DNA of 64,000 nucleotides from Labyrinthula sp. Ha (Eukaryota > Sar > Bigyra > Labyrinthulida > Labyrinthulaceae), in contig JAALGZ010000054.1 in the NCBI GenBank assembly GCA_015227615.1, forward strand, positions 1 to 64,000, in the 5' to 3' direction. Positions within the stretch are counted from its first letter, which is position 1; each line of letters opens with the position of its first letter. The notes below the pieces were generated by a model. That model saw only the letters and a list, made by a program, of their open reading frames with translations. It did not search any database and had not been told where the DNA came from. This document shows positions 37,101 through 47,834 of this stretch, one piece after another. A program made the translations under genes and the position numbers.

Positions 37101-37652
37101 CGCCTTCAGAAGTACAACCAAGCAATCAGAAAGAAGACCAAGAGGTTTAGCAGAGAGATACGGGAAGGTTTTCCGTTCAATGAAGCGAAGAAAATATACG
37201 TATGAAACAGAGTACTCAAAAATTTTGCATAACAGGGTGAAAACAGAAATGATTAATCCACTTCCAGTATCTCTTGAAAAAGCAAGAAGAGTAATTTTTC
37301 CAAATCGTTTTGAGAGGTTAGTGATTGGTAAGTCAAGTGAGCGACTCTTGTTCTCCAATATATGGGAGAAGGAAAATAAAATATCAGAGATTCTCTTTAT
37401 CTCTTTCATTTGAATGGCTTCGTCTAATAGTGTAAAAAGTTCAATCAGATGAGGGGATTTCTGAATGTAATAGTCTGTGAAGGCTTCTGGTCCAGTATCA
37501 ACATTATCAAGTTTGCGCTTACCAAGTATTTCCAGATTACCAAATTCATTGAACCATGTAAGTGCTTGATTTGTATCTTGATTCAGCAGAGAGAGGAAGT
37601 TTGTTAATTGATTAGCAATTGGTTGCGACGGTTGAATTTCTGTCATCGCCAT
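34170..37652 (-). CDS. URB1: Large helical-repeat protein, probably nucleolar URB1/Npa1
   Basis: 1160 aa, single exon, ATG at 37652. Predicted to be all-helical with no membrane span. The first ~420 residues follow the layout of the URB1 (Npa1) N-terminal domain: a YYIQKSPHLIELFTLLDEA segment, repeated hydrophobic helices, and a NKVLNEVLMDNFPPLDLI segment at the domain end. In other eukaryotes URB1 acts in the nucleolus in early assembly of the 60S ribosomal subunit. It is shorter than the yeast and animal proteins (1700-2200 aa). Similarity is weak and other HEAT/armadillo-type ribosome-assembly proteins are the main alternatives. It is convergent with the upstream-coordinate gene, 12 nt between stops. 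Confidence 0.5.
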   Translation of the reverse strand: MAMTEIQPSQPIANQLTNFLSLLNQDTNQALTWFNEFGNLEILGKRKLDNVDTGPEAFTDYYIQKSPHLIELFTLLDEAIQMKEIKRISDILFSFSHILENKSRSLDLPITNLSKRFGKITLLAFSRDTGSGLIISVFTLLCKIFEYSVSYVYFLRFIERKTFPYLSAKPLGLLSDCLVVLLKANKLPIRIIMKSPQHSILGLVLLNLSSLTNKKTIQLLYFLKKFISTISLETKQKHVASFFSFPKILEQLLNGLKSTNRNISKNSLAVIEEIVDSRGTDEILFKISKHISLESSGSLSLLKKICVISPICVSIWLGSQDFTVVNDDDLVEVLKFGLYIDTEKFKIINISLNNLREISKDLATKSSICDAFLEYRRKIGAVEKNFNKVLNEVLMDNFPPLDLISKREAKLKTEYLKRLSQLKQNIGCKNKDTLFFKKITRKVIPDVEVTIANNDYMQLAMYIELNEEPVGNIDYIGEPKLLHDYALYRLAELKLVEGCSILADALRTIVSNDEERKAFLSLFSWLKQKKFVFHKDGIITLLDYLSDNSRILSKESLVTWDKLCTKLSLFLAVNYTKFGMVQNGPPNFIWKHLNSRTEYFSCLIMPHYTNKTSGATLELQQNIDDLCSTLLEQYLEKNLDLVEGDIKQDMGNILFQLNPSKIVLFTSPVFEPVLTLAFKKNVSLRSKILDVTSAKIRSKLLNNILLDLGNNFISIDDLKPYFLDNEFALSKKTKRTYLEELSEKIFSTRRNFFLIQTFLKTKAKSMSGILKRLVPFVGSLSELLEDKDFLSSFYYLVRKLNAFNEKTKKKLSEFIALPEAKVQFARSCAIQTNSLFSNETKAFELWELISQFDSSFDVSKNLFGFEPKIRTLERPNDVIFFFIDLISKGFHGSDFSLLLAQSQFELDPALNKDFFLCFFTIAVQFVLTFLFRNDYYLKKDILGENVIKTFLTSCLRLNLVEISFRLLAKNEYSEKALQLLSLLTTLIESYTKAYFEQLEINRKVRFLEQKKRIAPTNELLSVLVCLQFFRLSCLKSRAETISHLHSEYFCHVFTQVKDPKKVLYRKVLSQLIKKRSCDLNKLPVFFSASSDLLKSREDFWKALEKELLDSTHLSEELLSHNKYYLLNLVRQSIHFSSGEFENTEFSSLNNIVKSLEAVET

Positions 37653-40600
37653 AGATTGTTTCGACTTATATCAAAAACTAAAGAAATCATTCGGTAATGC
37701 CATATCATGTTCTAGTGGTATGAGTTTAGTTGACTGTTCTCTATATACTAATGGATTTTAACTAAGGATTTAGACATTTAGAACAGAATCTGCACAGATA
37801 TGAACCAATAAAATGAATATGAATGCTTTTCTTGATGAGAAATAAAATTTCATTTTGTAGTTAATTCTGTTGAACAGTCAAAACGAAATAACAACTCTGT
37901 TGAAGTCACTTATCAACAAGTATATCTCACTGCATAATATATATATTGAGGTATTCTGTCCTGCATTTTTCCATAGCAGAGCATATGTAATTCCTAATAT
38001 CGAAAACAAGTATATGTTTGCAAAAGCTTATAGAAGATAATACATAATCTGTTTTACAGCAGAAAAGTAGAGCTAAATGTTCAAACGAAGTTTATCTTTT
38101 TCTTTTGTTCCGTTCACAATAACTCCATAAACGGCTACTTATTCCAACTTTTTAATATCATATATTAATATCTGAATAATAGGGTTCCAAGAAAGAAAAA
38201 ATATATATTTTAAACTTCATAACAAATAAACCACATAGCTTTTGGCACTTAAGCCAGTGTCTTACTACAAAATCATAAGTTAGTTCAGGAACAGGTACTT
38301 GATTTTTTTCTGAAAAAAATCAAATGGCGACGTGATATGAGAAAATATAAATTGTTTCTATTAGTTGGTGTTAATGCTTCAAAGCTTCTTACTGAAGAAT
38401 ATAATAAGTAAGCCATCATAAGCATAGGTTCTCTATTTTTTCGAGCCTTGGCGTTACCAGCAAGAAATCTGCACAGGCATGGGAAAATGATTATTATACT
38501 TTCTGTTAAATAATTTTAATAGTCTTGTTTCTTTTTTATACTGTGGTGGTTGTTCCAAACACCCACATCAATTAAGCTATAAATGATGTGTTAGCGATGC
38601 CTGTAGAATCTGCAGATGAATCGCAACAATAGTAAAGTATCCATCAGCCCGGCACATGTTAAATAATAAATTATATAACCAAGATTTACTACAATATTTC
38701 TTCCTTACTTCCATATGAAAAACTATCTCAACCAAAATGTTTCATAATGAGAATTTAGAATCTACTCGCTCAATTAATTGCTTCAACTTATTTCTAGTTT
38801 CATCCTATTCAAGTTATATTACATCACTTAATGAATATTAATTAAGTAAAGATGTAAATATTAGAACTTAATCTCACCAAATATCTATATCTTCTAGCAG
38901 ACAAAGTTACTTTTTTCATGGATCCTTATGTGTTGAATCCTAAGAAACTAATGGTCATACTTGTCTCTTAGTGAGAATCCTGATTGGCAGACTACTAGCA
39001 CTAAGTAAGATTCTTAGAACGAAATTAATAGAGCCTAACCAGTTACTATATATCTGTGTCTAATTGCAATTTGTTGATACATTTTGATTATCCACTGTAA
39101 GTTTTGAAACGAAAATACCATTTATTGTGTATCTACCTAATTACTTCTAATTGTCATTCGGAAATGCCAACGAGGGAATAAACTTCGAAAAAGTCAAAAC
39201 TATTAGCCTGGAAGTTTTGTTTTGATTTCGGAGATTCAAACATATATCTAAAATTTGGCTTGATTCTCACTGGGGTTCTTAAAATAAAAACATATCGTTA
39301 TTTATCCACACACATTGGATGATTTCATTGAAGGAGACTATACTGCTTCGACATTTTTTACAAGCGAAATTTCATATTCCAGGTTTTGAAAACAATAATA
39401 ATGGCTCTCAACCTCTTAAATTGTTAGGTAGCCATAAAATTTTGTAACATGTTATCCTAAACTATGGTTTCAAACATCTTATTCTTAAGAAATGTTAGCG
39501 AGAAAGATTATGACCAAGGAAATCTTAAATGAAGAGATGCATAGTTTTAACTTTTACTCACTTCATGGAATATCTAATCTTTTCTAGAATTGAAATATTT
39601 TGTTTCATCTTGTGTTAGTATCTTACCCTACGTATATTATCTCAGGGGTTTAAACTTAATTTTCTCTTTTTTGTGGGCGAGGATTATTCAACTTACTATA
39701 TGGCATTTATCTTACTCCAAAGTATGCTTAATCCTGCGAAACTTATTTTGGTTAACTTGGATAATTTTCACATAAGTTAATTATTTCGAAGGCGGATATG
39801 GGTCCAAACTTGAGATATTCTAGGGTGCCAAACCATCGAAAAGTAGGAACATAATGAAGTATCCAAGACTTTGATTTAGTTCTAAAAGTGGAGTAGATTC
39901 ATTGCCTAAGATTCTGGCCTGGTTAGTGCACTAAAAAAAAGATTCTTTTTCTTCTTAGTTGATCCAGAGTGTAATACAGCTCTATTTAGGAGAGAAGTTA
40001 GATTGAAAGTAAGATTTAAATACTTTACTATCTTTCTGATTGGTTCGTTTTCTTAAGATACTACTTAAGACAGTTATATGGTATATGAATAGTGATCTAA
40101 ATCAAGTCTTATATAGTTATTCCTCTTTTTCTTTGTCCCAGAACCTTTAAGATCGAGCGTATACATAGCAGATTTCTAAAACTATAAGAACTATAAGCAA
40201 TGGATTTATCCTTTCATACATCAAAAGGAGTGAGAAACTCCAAAAACCGAATGAGAAAATAGAACCTTTCTAGTTCAACAAACAATAATAGCTTTAAAAT
40301 GAAAGGTTTTCTTATTTCTCTTAGGTTGCTATGTTTCAAGCATAGCTCCATCATAGGAACATTATTGTAATAAATATTTGTGTTCAGTAAATTACGAGTC
40401 TTGATATCCTAAAGTGTTAATATAGCGAAAACCTAACGGGAATGCTAAAGCGAATTAAAACGTAAGTCTCATACGCTTCTTCAAACTTGGTGCTACACTT
40501 AATCATAATTGTCTCTAATAAACACTCTTTATGATGCTACTTTCAAACTTTCATCGCTAGTACCATAATCTTCAATTTCTTTAAGCTCCTCTAAATTTTA

Positions 40601-41095
40601 AAATTATCGCATTATTGTAACAGGCACCGCTGAACATATTTGTGTTAGCGAATGGGAAAATGATATTAAGTATAGACAGAATCCACCTTCTCACCTAAAC
40701 AGCGTATATTTTAATTTATTTCGCTCTATGATCTGAAGCTTTGTTCTAATAGTATGGTTTTCTATTTGTATCTTGATGTTATATATACCTTGGCTAGAAG
40801 TTCATTTGCTGGTGTCAAAATATATCCCTAGTTCTTGAATTTTAAGAATTTTCTCTTGCAGTAAATCACTGAAAGTATATATTTCAAAACTCTAGACACA
40901 TACTGAATAGTCACCTTAGTATCAACCATAGGGCCCATAGAACGACAACCTTTTGTTTTTAATTGGTGACTTACTATGTTCTCAAGCAGGAATGCGTTTC
41001 CTGATTTTTATGATTTCAATTCTTTGAAAATAATTTCTGGTATTATCCGGCATTAACATAATAGTTTGTTGAATTAATCAAAGTGTTTGCAAGGA
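37653..41095. other. Intergenic stretch, no gene seen
   Basis: 3.4 kb of AT-rich DNA with no supportable gene. A perfect 11-bp hairpin with arms TTGATTTTTTT and AAAAAAATCAA lies at 38299-38323. Confidence 0.6.
38299..38323. repeat. 11-bp perfect hairpin
   Basis: Arms TTGATTTTTTT (38299-38309) and AAAAAAATCAA (38313-38323) around the loop CTG. No gene is adjacent; probably a chance product of A/T runs, though the flanking TTGA/TCAA also pairs. Confidence 0.7.
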
Positions 41096-41311
41096 CTATA
41101 ATTGCGCTAGAACACGGAATCTAGCAAGAATATTTTCCACTCTTAAAATTATTTTTAATTTAAGAAAGACAGAATTGGCCATGTGGCCTTTGGTTTCATT
41201 TTGCAGTTTTGTCTTTATTTTCTGGAACCGGGTTAAAGCGTATTCTAACTTATACGCTAGTATTCCATAGAAGGATTTTCGTAGTATATTTACTGATTCA
41301 GTTAGTGCCAT
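41096..41311 (-). CDS. Possible small basic protein, 71 aa
   Basis: Starts with ATG at 41311 and is divergent from the membrane protein gene at 41370, 58 nt away. The sequence is basic and amphipathic (for example RKSFYGILAYKLEYAL and FQKIKTKLQNETK), as in small mitochondrial or ribosome-associated proteins, but there is no recognisable family. It could be a first exon, a real small protein, or chance. Confidence 0.25.
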   Translation of the reverse strand: MALTESVNILRKSFYGILAYKLEYALTRFQKIKTKLQNETKGHMANSVFLKLKIILRVENILARFRVLAQL

Positions 41312-41369
41312 GGAATAGCGGAGTCTAACTTCTGGATAAGAAAATCGACCGGAAAAAAGTTAAGATAAA

Positions 41370-41897
41370 ATGATTGCGCCGCAACAAAACCAGGGCAATG
41401 GATCCTCTGCTCAGATGAATGATAAGATTAGAATAGGTCTCTCAGCATTAACTGGGGTACTTATTCTCATTTTCAACTTGCTCTACGTATCCAATACTGA
41501 CTTCCTCAACGATGTAGATGTTGTCGACGTTGACGCGGATTTTGATGAATCCCAGCAAGACTTTTTAGTTGACATCTACCCCCTCGTAATCGCAGTCTTC
41601 ATAATGCAGCTTCTTTTTCTTATTATAAGAACTTACATGCCACCGATTGACGCAACGGAGTTCAGCTTGAGATTAGTTGCTGCTATTGTTTTTATCATTC
41701 TGAACGGAGGAAGAATGGCTCTTTCGGCATTAAGCATCCAACCTTTAGTTGAAGTTACAGACGCTTTGGATGGAACTGGTACAAACGAAGAAGATCAAGC
41801 CAATCTAGCTTTTGGATTAAACATTGTGATTCTAATCCTTTCGATTATTCAACTTGTTACCGATCAATACATTTGGGTTTTTGTTCTTTGCTGTTAA
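41370..41897 (+). CDS. Small four-span membrane protein, 175 aa
   Basis: Single exon with ATG at 41370. A polar, Gln/Asn-rich N-terminus of about 18 residues precedes four hydrophobic segments (about 21-41, 69-89, 98-118 and 149-172). The loop after the first span is strongly acidic (DVDVVDVDADFDESQQD). The end is VLCC, two Cys that could be acylated. No family recognised. It is convergent with the glycoprotein gene, 56 nt between stops. Confidence 0.75.
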   Translation: MIAPQQNQGNGSSAQMNDKIRIGLSALTGVLILIFNLLYVSNTDFLNDVDVVDVDADFDESQQDFLVDIYPLVIAVFIMQLLFLIIRTYMPPIDATEFSLRLVAAIVFIILNGGRMALSALSIQPLVEVTDALDGTGTNEEDQANLAFGLNIVILILSIIQLVTDQYIWVFVLCC

Positions 41898-41953
41898 ATT
41901 TTATTTGTCCGTTAAGTCAACTAACTCTATGATACAATTTTTTTGCCGTTTAG

Positions 41954-42406
41954 TTAGAAGAAGTTCATGAAAAAAATCAATGACAAGATGAATAGAGAGA
42001 AGGATGAGTGCATAGCAGAGCTGTTGTCGCCAGTATCTTCTTCAGATGTATTACCAGGATCAAGGTTAATATCTATTCCTGTGAAATTCTCAAAAGATCC
42101 AAGGTTGCAGCCAACTTCTTCTTGGAAAGCTTCGAACTCAAATGAAAGATCTTCAAGCTCTAACAAAGTCAGGTTCAAATATTCGCAGGCGCAGTCCATT
42201 GTCATTTGAAACTCATCATAGAGCTGCGTACTGCTGCAAATATCTTTATTCGCTAAATAAAGGTCCGCAAAAGGATCTGCAGAGTCCAGAATGTCTTCAA
42301 CTTCCGTGACATTCAGTCCATAATCATATCCTACTTCTGCTAAGACCATATAATCAACACAAGTTGAGTTGGTGTAGGTTGAAAAGCAATTCTCTGTATA
42401 GTTCAT
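41954..42406 (-). CDS. Probable GPI-anchored Cys-containing glycoprotein, 150 aa
   Basis: The protein is acidic, has several spaced Cys residues and at least six N-glycosylation sequons (NYT, NST, NVT, NLT, NFT, NTS, NSS among them). It ends in a hydrophobic tail of about 17 residues after small residues (GDNSSAMHSS), the layout of a GPI-attachment signal. No signal peptide is visible at the predicted ATG; 29 nt immediately upstream could be a GT-AG intron, but the frame beyond it also lacks a hydrophobic leader. The function is unknown; a cell-surface location is inferred from the tail and sequons. Divergent from the FYVE-PIP kinase gene. Confidence 0.65.
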   Translation of the reverse strand: MNYTENCFSTYTNSTCVDYMVLAEVGYDYGLNVTEVEDILDSADPFADLYLANKDICSSTQLYDEFQMTMDCACEYLNLTLLELEDLSFEFEAFQEEVGCNLGSFENFTGIDINLDPGNTSEEDTGDNSSAMHSSFSLFILSLIFFMNFF

Positions 42407-42617
42407 TGTGCTTAGATTTTTGGTTGATTATGATTTCACTTTGTTTCTGCTGCGTCCTTTAAGTTGGATCCTTTTGTTTTTAATAACCGAACACTTTTCT
42501 CGATAGGATAAACATTCCTGTCTCGATAATCATTCGATACAGAGAAGTCTAAAGTTGTCGGGACGAAGAAAGTTGTTTAAGTCCCAGGAATATTCTCGAT
42601 ATGGTTTCGGTAAGCGA

Positions 42618-45600
42618 ATGAACAAGTTAAACACACAATTGTGGCTTCCAGACGAGTTATTTAGCCGATGTGTGAACTGTAACAAGGAATTCAATCTGTT
42701 GAATCGCAAGCACCATTGTAGGATATGTGGTAGAATTTTTTGTGCTAGCTGTTTTGGATGGGTAGTGAATGCTAGCCAAGGAAATATCAAGTCATGTAAA
42801 ATTTGTTATGAGATCTATAAAGAAATTTTGGAAAAGCAGCAGCTTGCAAAAATAAATCGAAAGTCGAAAAAACCAGTTTTTATATTGTTCTCTAACCCAC
42901 GGGTTGATTTCCTGTTAGCGGAACAAACTGAGATTTTGAAGGGGTTTGTGAGAAATGAGTTAGCAAAGATAGAGACGAAGTATTTCTTTAGTGCACCTGG
43001 CAACGGACAGAAATCTAGAAACCTTTGGAGAACATTAAATCGTGTGATGAGTGGTAATAATATTGATGAGGAGAATGGAATAGAGTTTGATGGTGAAGAG
43101 GAGAAGTTTGGCTTTTGGGAACGTAGGGTTTTTTCAATCTGTGTTCAGATTTTGAAGTTATATCGTTCATCGTTGAGGGCTCACAGAAAACCTGAAGGAA
43201 ATGATATGGAGCTGTTTGAGTCCAGGACACTCACAAGTTTCGTTAAGATTCTTTGTCCGACTGATGTTAAGTCAATAGGTAGCATCTCTGTGTGCAAGCT
43301 TATAAAAGGTGTCGGGTTTAGAGTAAACTCAAACTATCTATTTGAAACTTCAAGGTCTAAGGCTAAGGTTATATGCATGGACAGACTATGTGACATGGAT
43401 GGAACATTTGAAAGGCATCATTTGGAGTTTGTAAGGGTATTCGCTGATACTTTAGTACAAGAAAATGTTAATGCTGTAATTTGTAGGCAGCACTGTACAC
43501 AAGAAATTACAAAAATCTTTGAATGCGAAAAAATTAGCTTGGTACAAGATATTTCTGAGGCTGGTTTCACTAGTATTGTGCAAACTCTAGACTGTTGTGT
43601 TGTCCAGAGCATTGAACATTTCCTTTTGGTAAAATTTACGGGAATTAGAAACAGCAGAGACTTGCCAGTTATCTGTGGTGACGTTGATTTCTATGGGAAG
43701 TTTGGTAGAACAATTAAAGACGAGTCTAGCCTTTTCCATGTTTATGCTTTTTTTGATAAGATCGAACGCCCCCAAAAAGTTACTGTATGGCTAAACTCAA
43801 GTAACGCGGAATTAAACAAGGATATATCAAAAGTTTTCGCAAGATGTTTAGGTTTTATGACTGACTTGAGGGCTAAAGTTTCTTTGCTGGCTGACTTTTA
43901 TCATGTCAGATCTGTTGACGTAAGTGATGTACTTCTACGGAAATTCTTGCAACGAGAAACCCCCTCCCAGTTTTTCTATAAGGCATTGAATCGACCATTA
44001 AACCATTCCCAGAACTTTCTAACTTCTCTTTCTCTAGATGTGCTCCCCAAGTTTAAGCGAAGACTTGGACACTTTCTACGAAATTTAGATGAGGCTCTTG
44101 ATGTAGGTAAACCGGTTTCTATATTCTCTGGAAGAAGAAAGGTGACGTTGACGTTAAACTCTGGAAACTTCTTCGAATCAAAGTATAATCTTGCAGGTCA
44201 AGCTATTGTACAACAAGTTGAGAAGCAGGCAGTTCTGTCGACGATTGGCTCCGTACAGTTCTTCCCAGAGAGTGCAACGGATTTTGAGACTTCAAATGCG
44301 AACTTTGTTTACGGCTTTTGGCTTTGCAACATCTGTAAGTTAATGGATCAGGTCTTTCTTGGGTTAAACTTAGCTTTGATGCCCTTTGACATGTTCCTGT
44401 TTGTGGTATTTCTGCAAGCAGAGAGCCACGGTGCATTTAGAGTTTCCTGCCACCACAAAAACCCAGATTTTGTTTTCATACAGGACGGCTCATTCTTAAT
44501 GGTTAACCAAAGCCATTTAAGAAAATTTTCTCTGATACCCAGTACTGGAGACAGTGTTCCTGCTTCTGAGACTGAAAGAGACGAACTAATCAAGGCTTCC
44601 TCCTTACTGAGAGAAGAAATGTTATTATTAAAATCGAATGCTGTTGACCTTACAGTCAAGAGTAGACTCGATTCGGAGATGCATGTTGTCGAAACTGCCA
44701 GAAATAAGCTGCTAAGTTGTAGTAAATATCTGGATATATTATCAGTGAGAGAGGACTTGCAAAATTTGTACCTTGACTTTAAACAGCTTTATTCAGAGCT
44801 ACCTGTACTGCTTGAGGTTGAGGATGCTTCTAATGATGAAGTTAAACGTTCCAGGACAGTTGGATTTGAGAATATGGCTAAGATACTATTTTCAAGTAGT
44901 TACTGTTGCTTTATTATTCTTAGGACTGACTCCAACAGAAGATTGGGGCGCAAGCTTCTTATATCGGTTCATACCCTATATATTTTGTAACCCTAGTTAC
45001 GTTCAGAAAGTGGACAAATTTGTTGAAAACCAAAGCTGTGATGAGACGATTAATAAACTGGAAGAACACTCAACGTACTGGGATGTTACCTTTTCAGAAT
45101 CCCCATTTCTTTTCATTAGTTCTAATGGTAAAACAAGAAGGAAAGGGAAGGCCTTAGAGACAAATATCAAATGTAGAGTTCTCTATCCAGAACAATTTCA
45201 TCTCCTGCGTAAGAGATTGTTCCCACCATCTGGCACAACACTTGATCAAATTTTCTTGTCCTCTTTATTCCATTTGGAACCTATAAACAGTTCTGGTGGA
45301 AAGTCAAGCGCAAGTTTCTTTAAAACTTGTGATAAGCAGTACATTCTGAAAACTATCTCTGACAAAGAAGTCGAAATGTTCTACGTCACAGCCAGTACTT
45401 ATTTTAACTATTTCTCACGAGACGCTAAAAGTACGCACGAATCCTTCCTTCTCAAGACGCTTGGAATATTTTGTTTTACTAGTGAGAACTCCACTACCAC
45501 CGTTAACTTTGTTTTGATGGAAAACCTTAATGAGGTCAATTCAATGAGCCTTCATCGCTTTGATCTAAAAGGTAACTTCAGAAACCGAGAAACTGATCCT

Positions 45601-45972
45601 CCTTTAGAAGGAAAAGTGTTATTGGATGTTAACTTCTTTAACTACACTAAAGCTGATCCAATATTTCTGGAATCCAAAAGCTGTTATGATCTTGTAACTG
45701 AAACCATTTCTCGAGACACAGAAATGCTTGAACAATCAGGCGTAGTTGACTATTCTCTTCTACTGTACGTAAATGAAGATGATGAGCAAGTTACTATGGG
45801 CATAATCGACTATTTTCAACAGTATAACTATCTTAAGCGAATAGAATCCAGTGTGAAGAAAGCAACCAGTTCACTTGAACCCACGATTGTTGATCCAAAA
45901 TCTTACCGTAAAAGATTCCTTGAAGGTTTAAATCGTTTCTTTAGTTACTCGAGCGATGGTTTGGTTTTTTGA
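42618..45972 (+). CDS. FYVE-domain phosphatidylinositol-3-phosphate 5-kinase (Fab1/PIKfyve type)
   Basis: Two exons, 42618-44895 and 44924-45972, joined by a 28-nt intron that restores frame; 1108 aa. An open frame extends upstream to 42507 without ATG, so the ATG at 42618 is chosen. The FYVE finger is complete: W9xxD12, RKHHCR at 30-35, and zinc-ligand Cys at 18, 21, 34, 37, 42, 45, 60 and 63. A middle region with [12 protein letters not shown] and [12 protein letters not shown] fits the chaperonin-like domain of Fab1. The C-terminal kinase has KSSASFF (Gly-rich loop equivalent), [34 protein letters not shown] and [14 protein letters not shown], then [17 protein letters not shown]. It should make PI(3,5)P2 on endosomal/lysosomal membranes. 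It is about half the length of the animal and yeast enzymes, with linkers shortened. Confidence 0.9.
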
Positions 45973-47834
45973 TTAAAATCATGTCTTGGGAAACTTCATT
46001 ATTAGGTTTATATGAATCTATCTTGCGATTATTCGTAAACTCAAATAACTTTGACCTTCCCAAGACAACTTGATACTCATACGTTCTGCGTGACATTTAG
46101 GGTGCAACAAGTAGGAAGGTGTTTGACATGCTGCGGCCTAGTTTAAACACTATCTTTCAGTAATCAGTACTACAAGGAAAAACCGTTTCACTACGAAAGT
46201 CAAACCAGAAATAAATCTCCTGAGCCTGCTGACACTCATTCCTCTTTGTATATTTAAATCAAAGATTCAGCTCTAGTAACCAAACTTTTCAAACTCAAAA
46301 GCTTCAGAGGTTTTTTTTTTCTTTCGAACCCTTGGAGAATTCTAATGATTGGTAATAATTTGATAACTAGGAGTAGTTTTTTTGTTTCTCCTTTGTAACA
46401 TAACTGCTACATGTAAACATTTTTATTGGTTAGAACTAGGTAGACCGCCTAGCTTTATTTCTTTATTCGTTACCTTTGTTTATATCAAAACGTAAGAACA
46501 CTTGCTCGGTACGTTATACGGCCTGTTCTTTCAAAGAAGTAGAAGCTGCCTTTATTTTTTAATTTAATCATTTTTTAACTTAACCTCACCTAAGAATATA
46601 TTACGAACCTTGTGTACCTGTTTGAGATATCTACAAACTATATAACAGGTAGCATTGGGACTTCCTGTTTGTTTTTTCTTGCGACAGTCACTGTGCGCTG
46701 CTTCTTATTTTGGCTAATTGCAAAAGCCGTACAATTTAATTACCTTTTTAGTTCTGATCTACAAGGAATATAGATATTTTGTATATATTCTTCGCAAGTG
46801 GCGTACAAAAGTGTATGGATGAATATAGAAAGGAATATCTGTTACGAAAACACTTGAGTTATCTTGTGAATGTTGTTTTACTGTTAAAACTATAAACACC
46901 ATGTCCACCGTAATTGCAATATAGAAGCTACATACGAAAAAGTATAAAATATGCATCAATAGTTTTTATGTTCTTACTAAGAAGATATACCTATTACTCT
47001 TATTAACTCGTTTCTGGCCGCGGAAGATATGATAATTGCAGCATAAGGAGAACAGTGAGGGAACAGCTCTTGTATAATAATTATGTTCATGTCTTCCCTG
47101 TATATTGAACCCGTGGGTACGTACTAGTTAATCAGAGATAGTTGTATTCAGGCTAAGAAACCTTTAAGAGTTCTAAACTTCTTATTGTGAACGAATACCA
47201 GGAGCAGATTAATAATAGAGAGAAATATTATTCGTACTTTATTTATTCCCTAGAGTTCTTGGAAGCATGAGTATTTTATTCGCTCAATGGCGGAATCAAG
47301 TAATTCAATGTTGTAAATAGAGATTTGCTACAGTAACTGATAACTTTAGTACTGGTACGCTGCTTTTTGCTCAAAAATGCGTATATGTTCTTGTTAGTCT
47401 AGTGAAGTTCTGGAAAAGGTTTGTCATCAGAAACTTTTTCTCGGTAGATAAAAGCAACTTGACTCTCGGTACCAAAACCCTCCTAAAAAGCTGTTGCTCA
47501 ATTAAGAGAGATAGAACAATAATCTGCGTACATATTTGAAAAATAATTGTTAAGAAACCATTTGGTATGATAAGAGTCAAGCAAGCTGTATATTTCTTTT
47601 TACATTGAAGTTTGTACTTGAAATAGTTCTTAAGCAAAACTAAACTTGACTCCTCATGATGAACATATATTTACGATTCGGCATTGCATAAAGATTAGAG
47701 TTTGTTCTTGAATCGTATTACTAAATTTCTCTGTTCACGGTACAAGATTTGTGTACAAATTAGTTTGGCTTTTAAACTTAATACAAATAATATATCTAAG
47801 ACATTAAGTTAAGTATTAAAATAAACATATCTAT
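45973..47834. other. Intergenic stretch, no gene seen
   Basis: 1.9 kb of AT-rich DNA. It contains CTCGGTAC words at 46505-46512 and 47465-47472 and a TTCTGGCCGC word near 47011, both repeated elsewhere in the window. No coding signal. Confidence 0.6.

Noticed and set aside
36463-37413. Plus-strand frames of 176 and 133 codons
   Set aside because: They lie antisense inside the URB1-like gene and have no features of their own.
42534-42546. CGATACAGAGAAG, identical to the core of U6 snRNA
   Set aside because: The following bases do not continue the U6 sequence (no AGC triad, no ISL) and it lies just before the FYVE-PIP kinase coding region.
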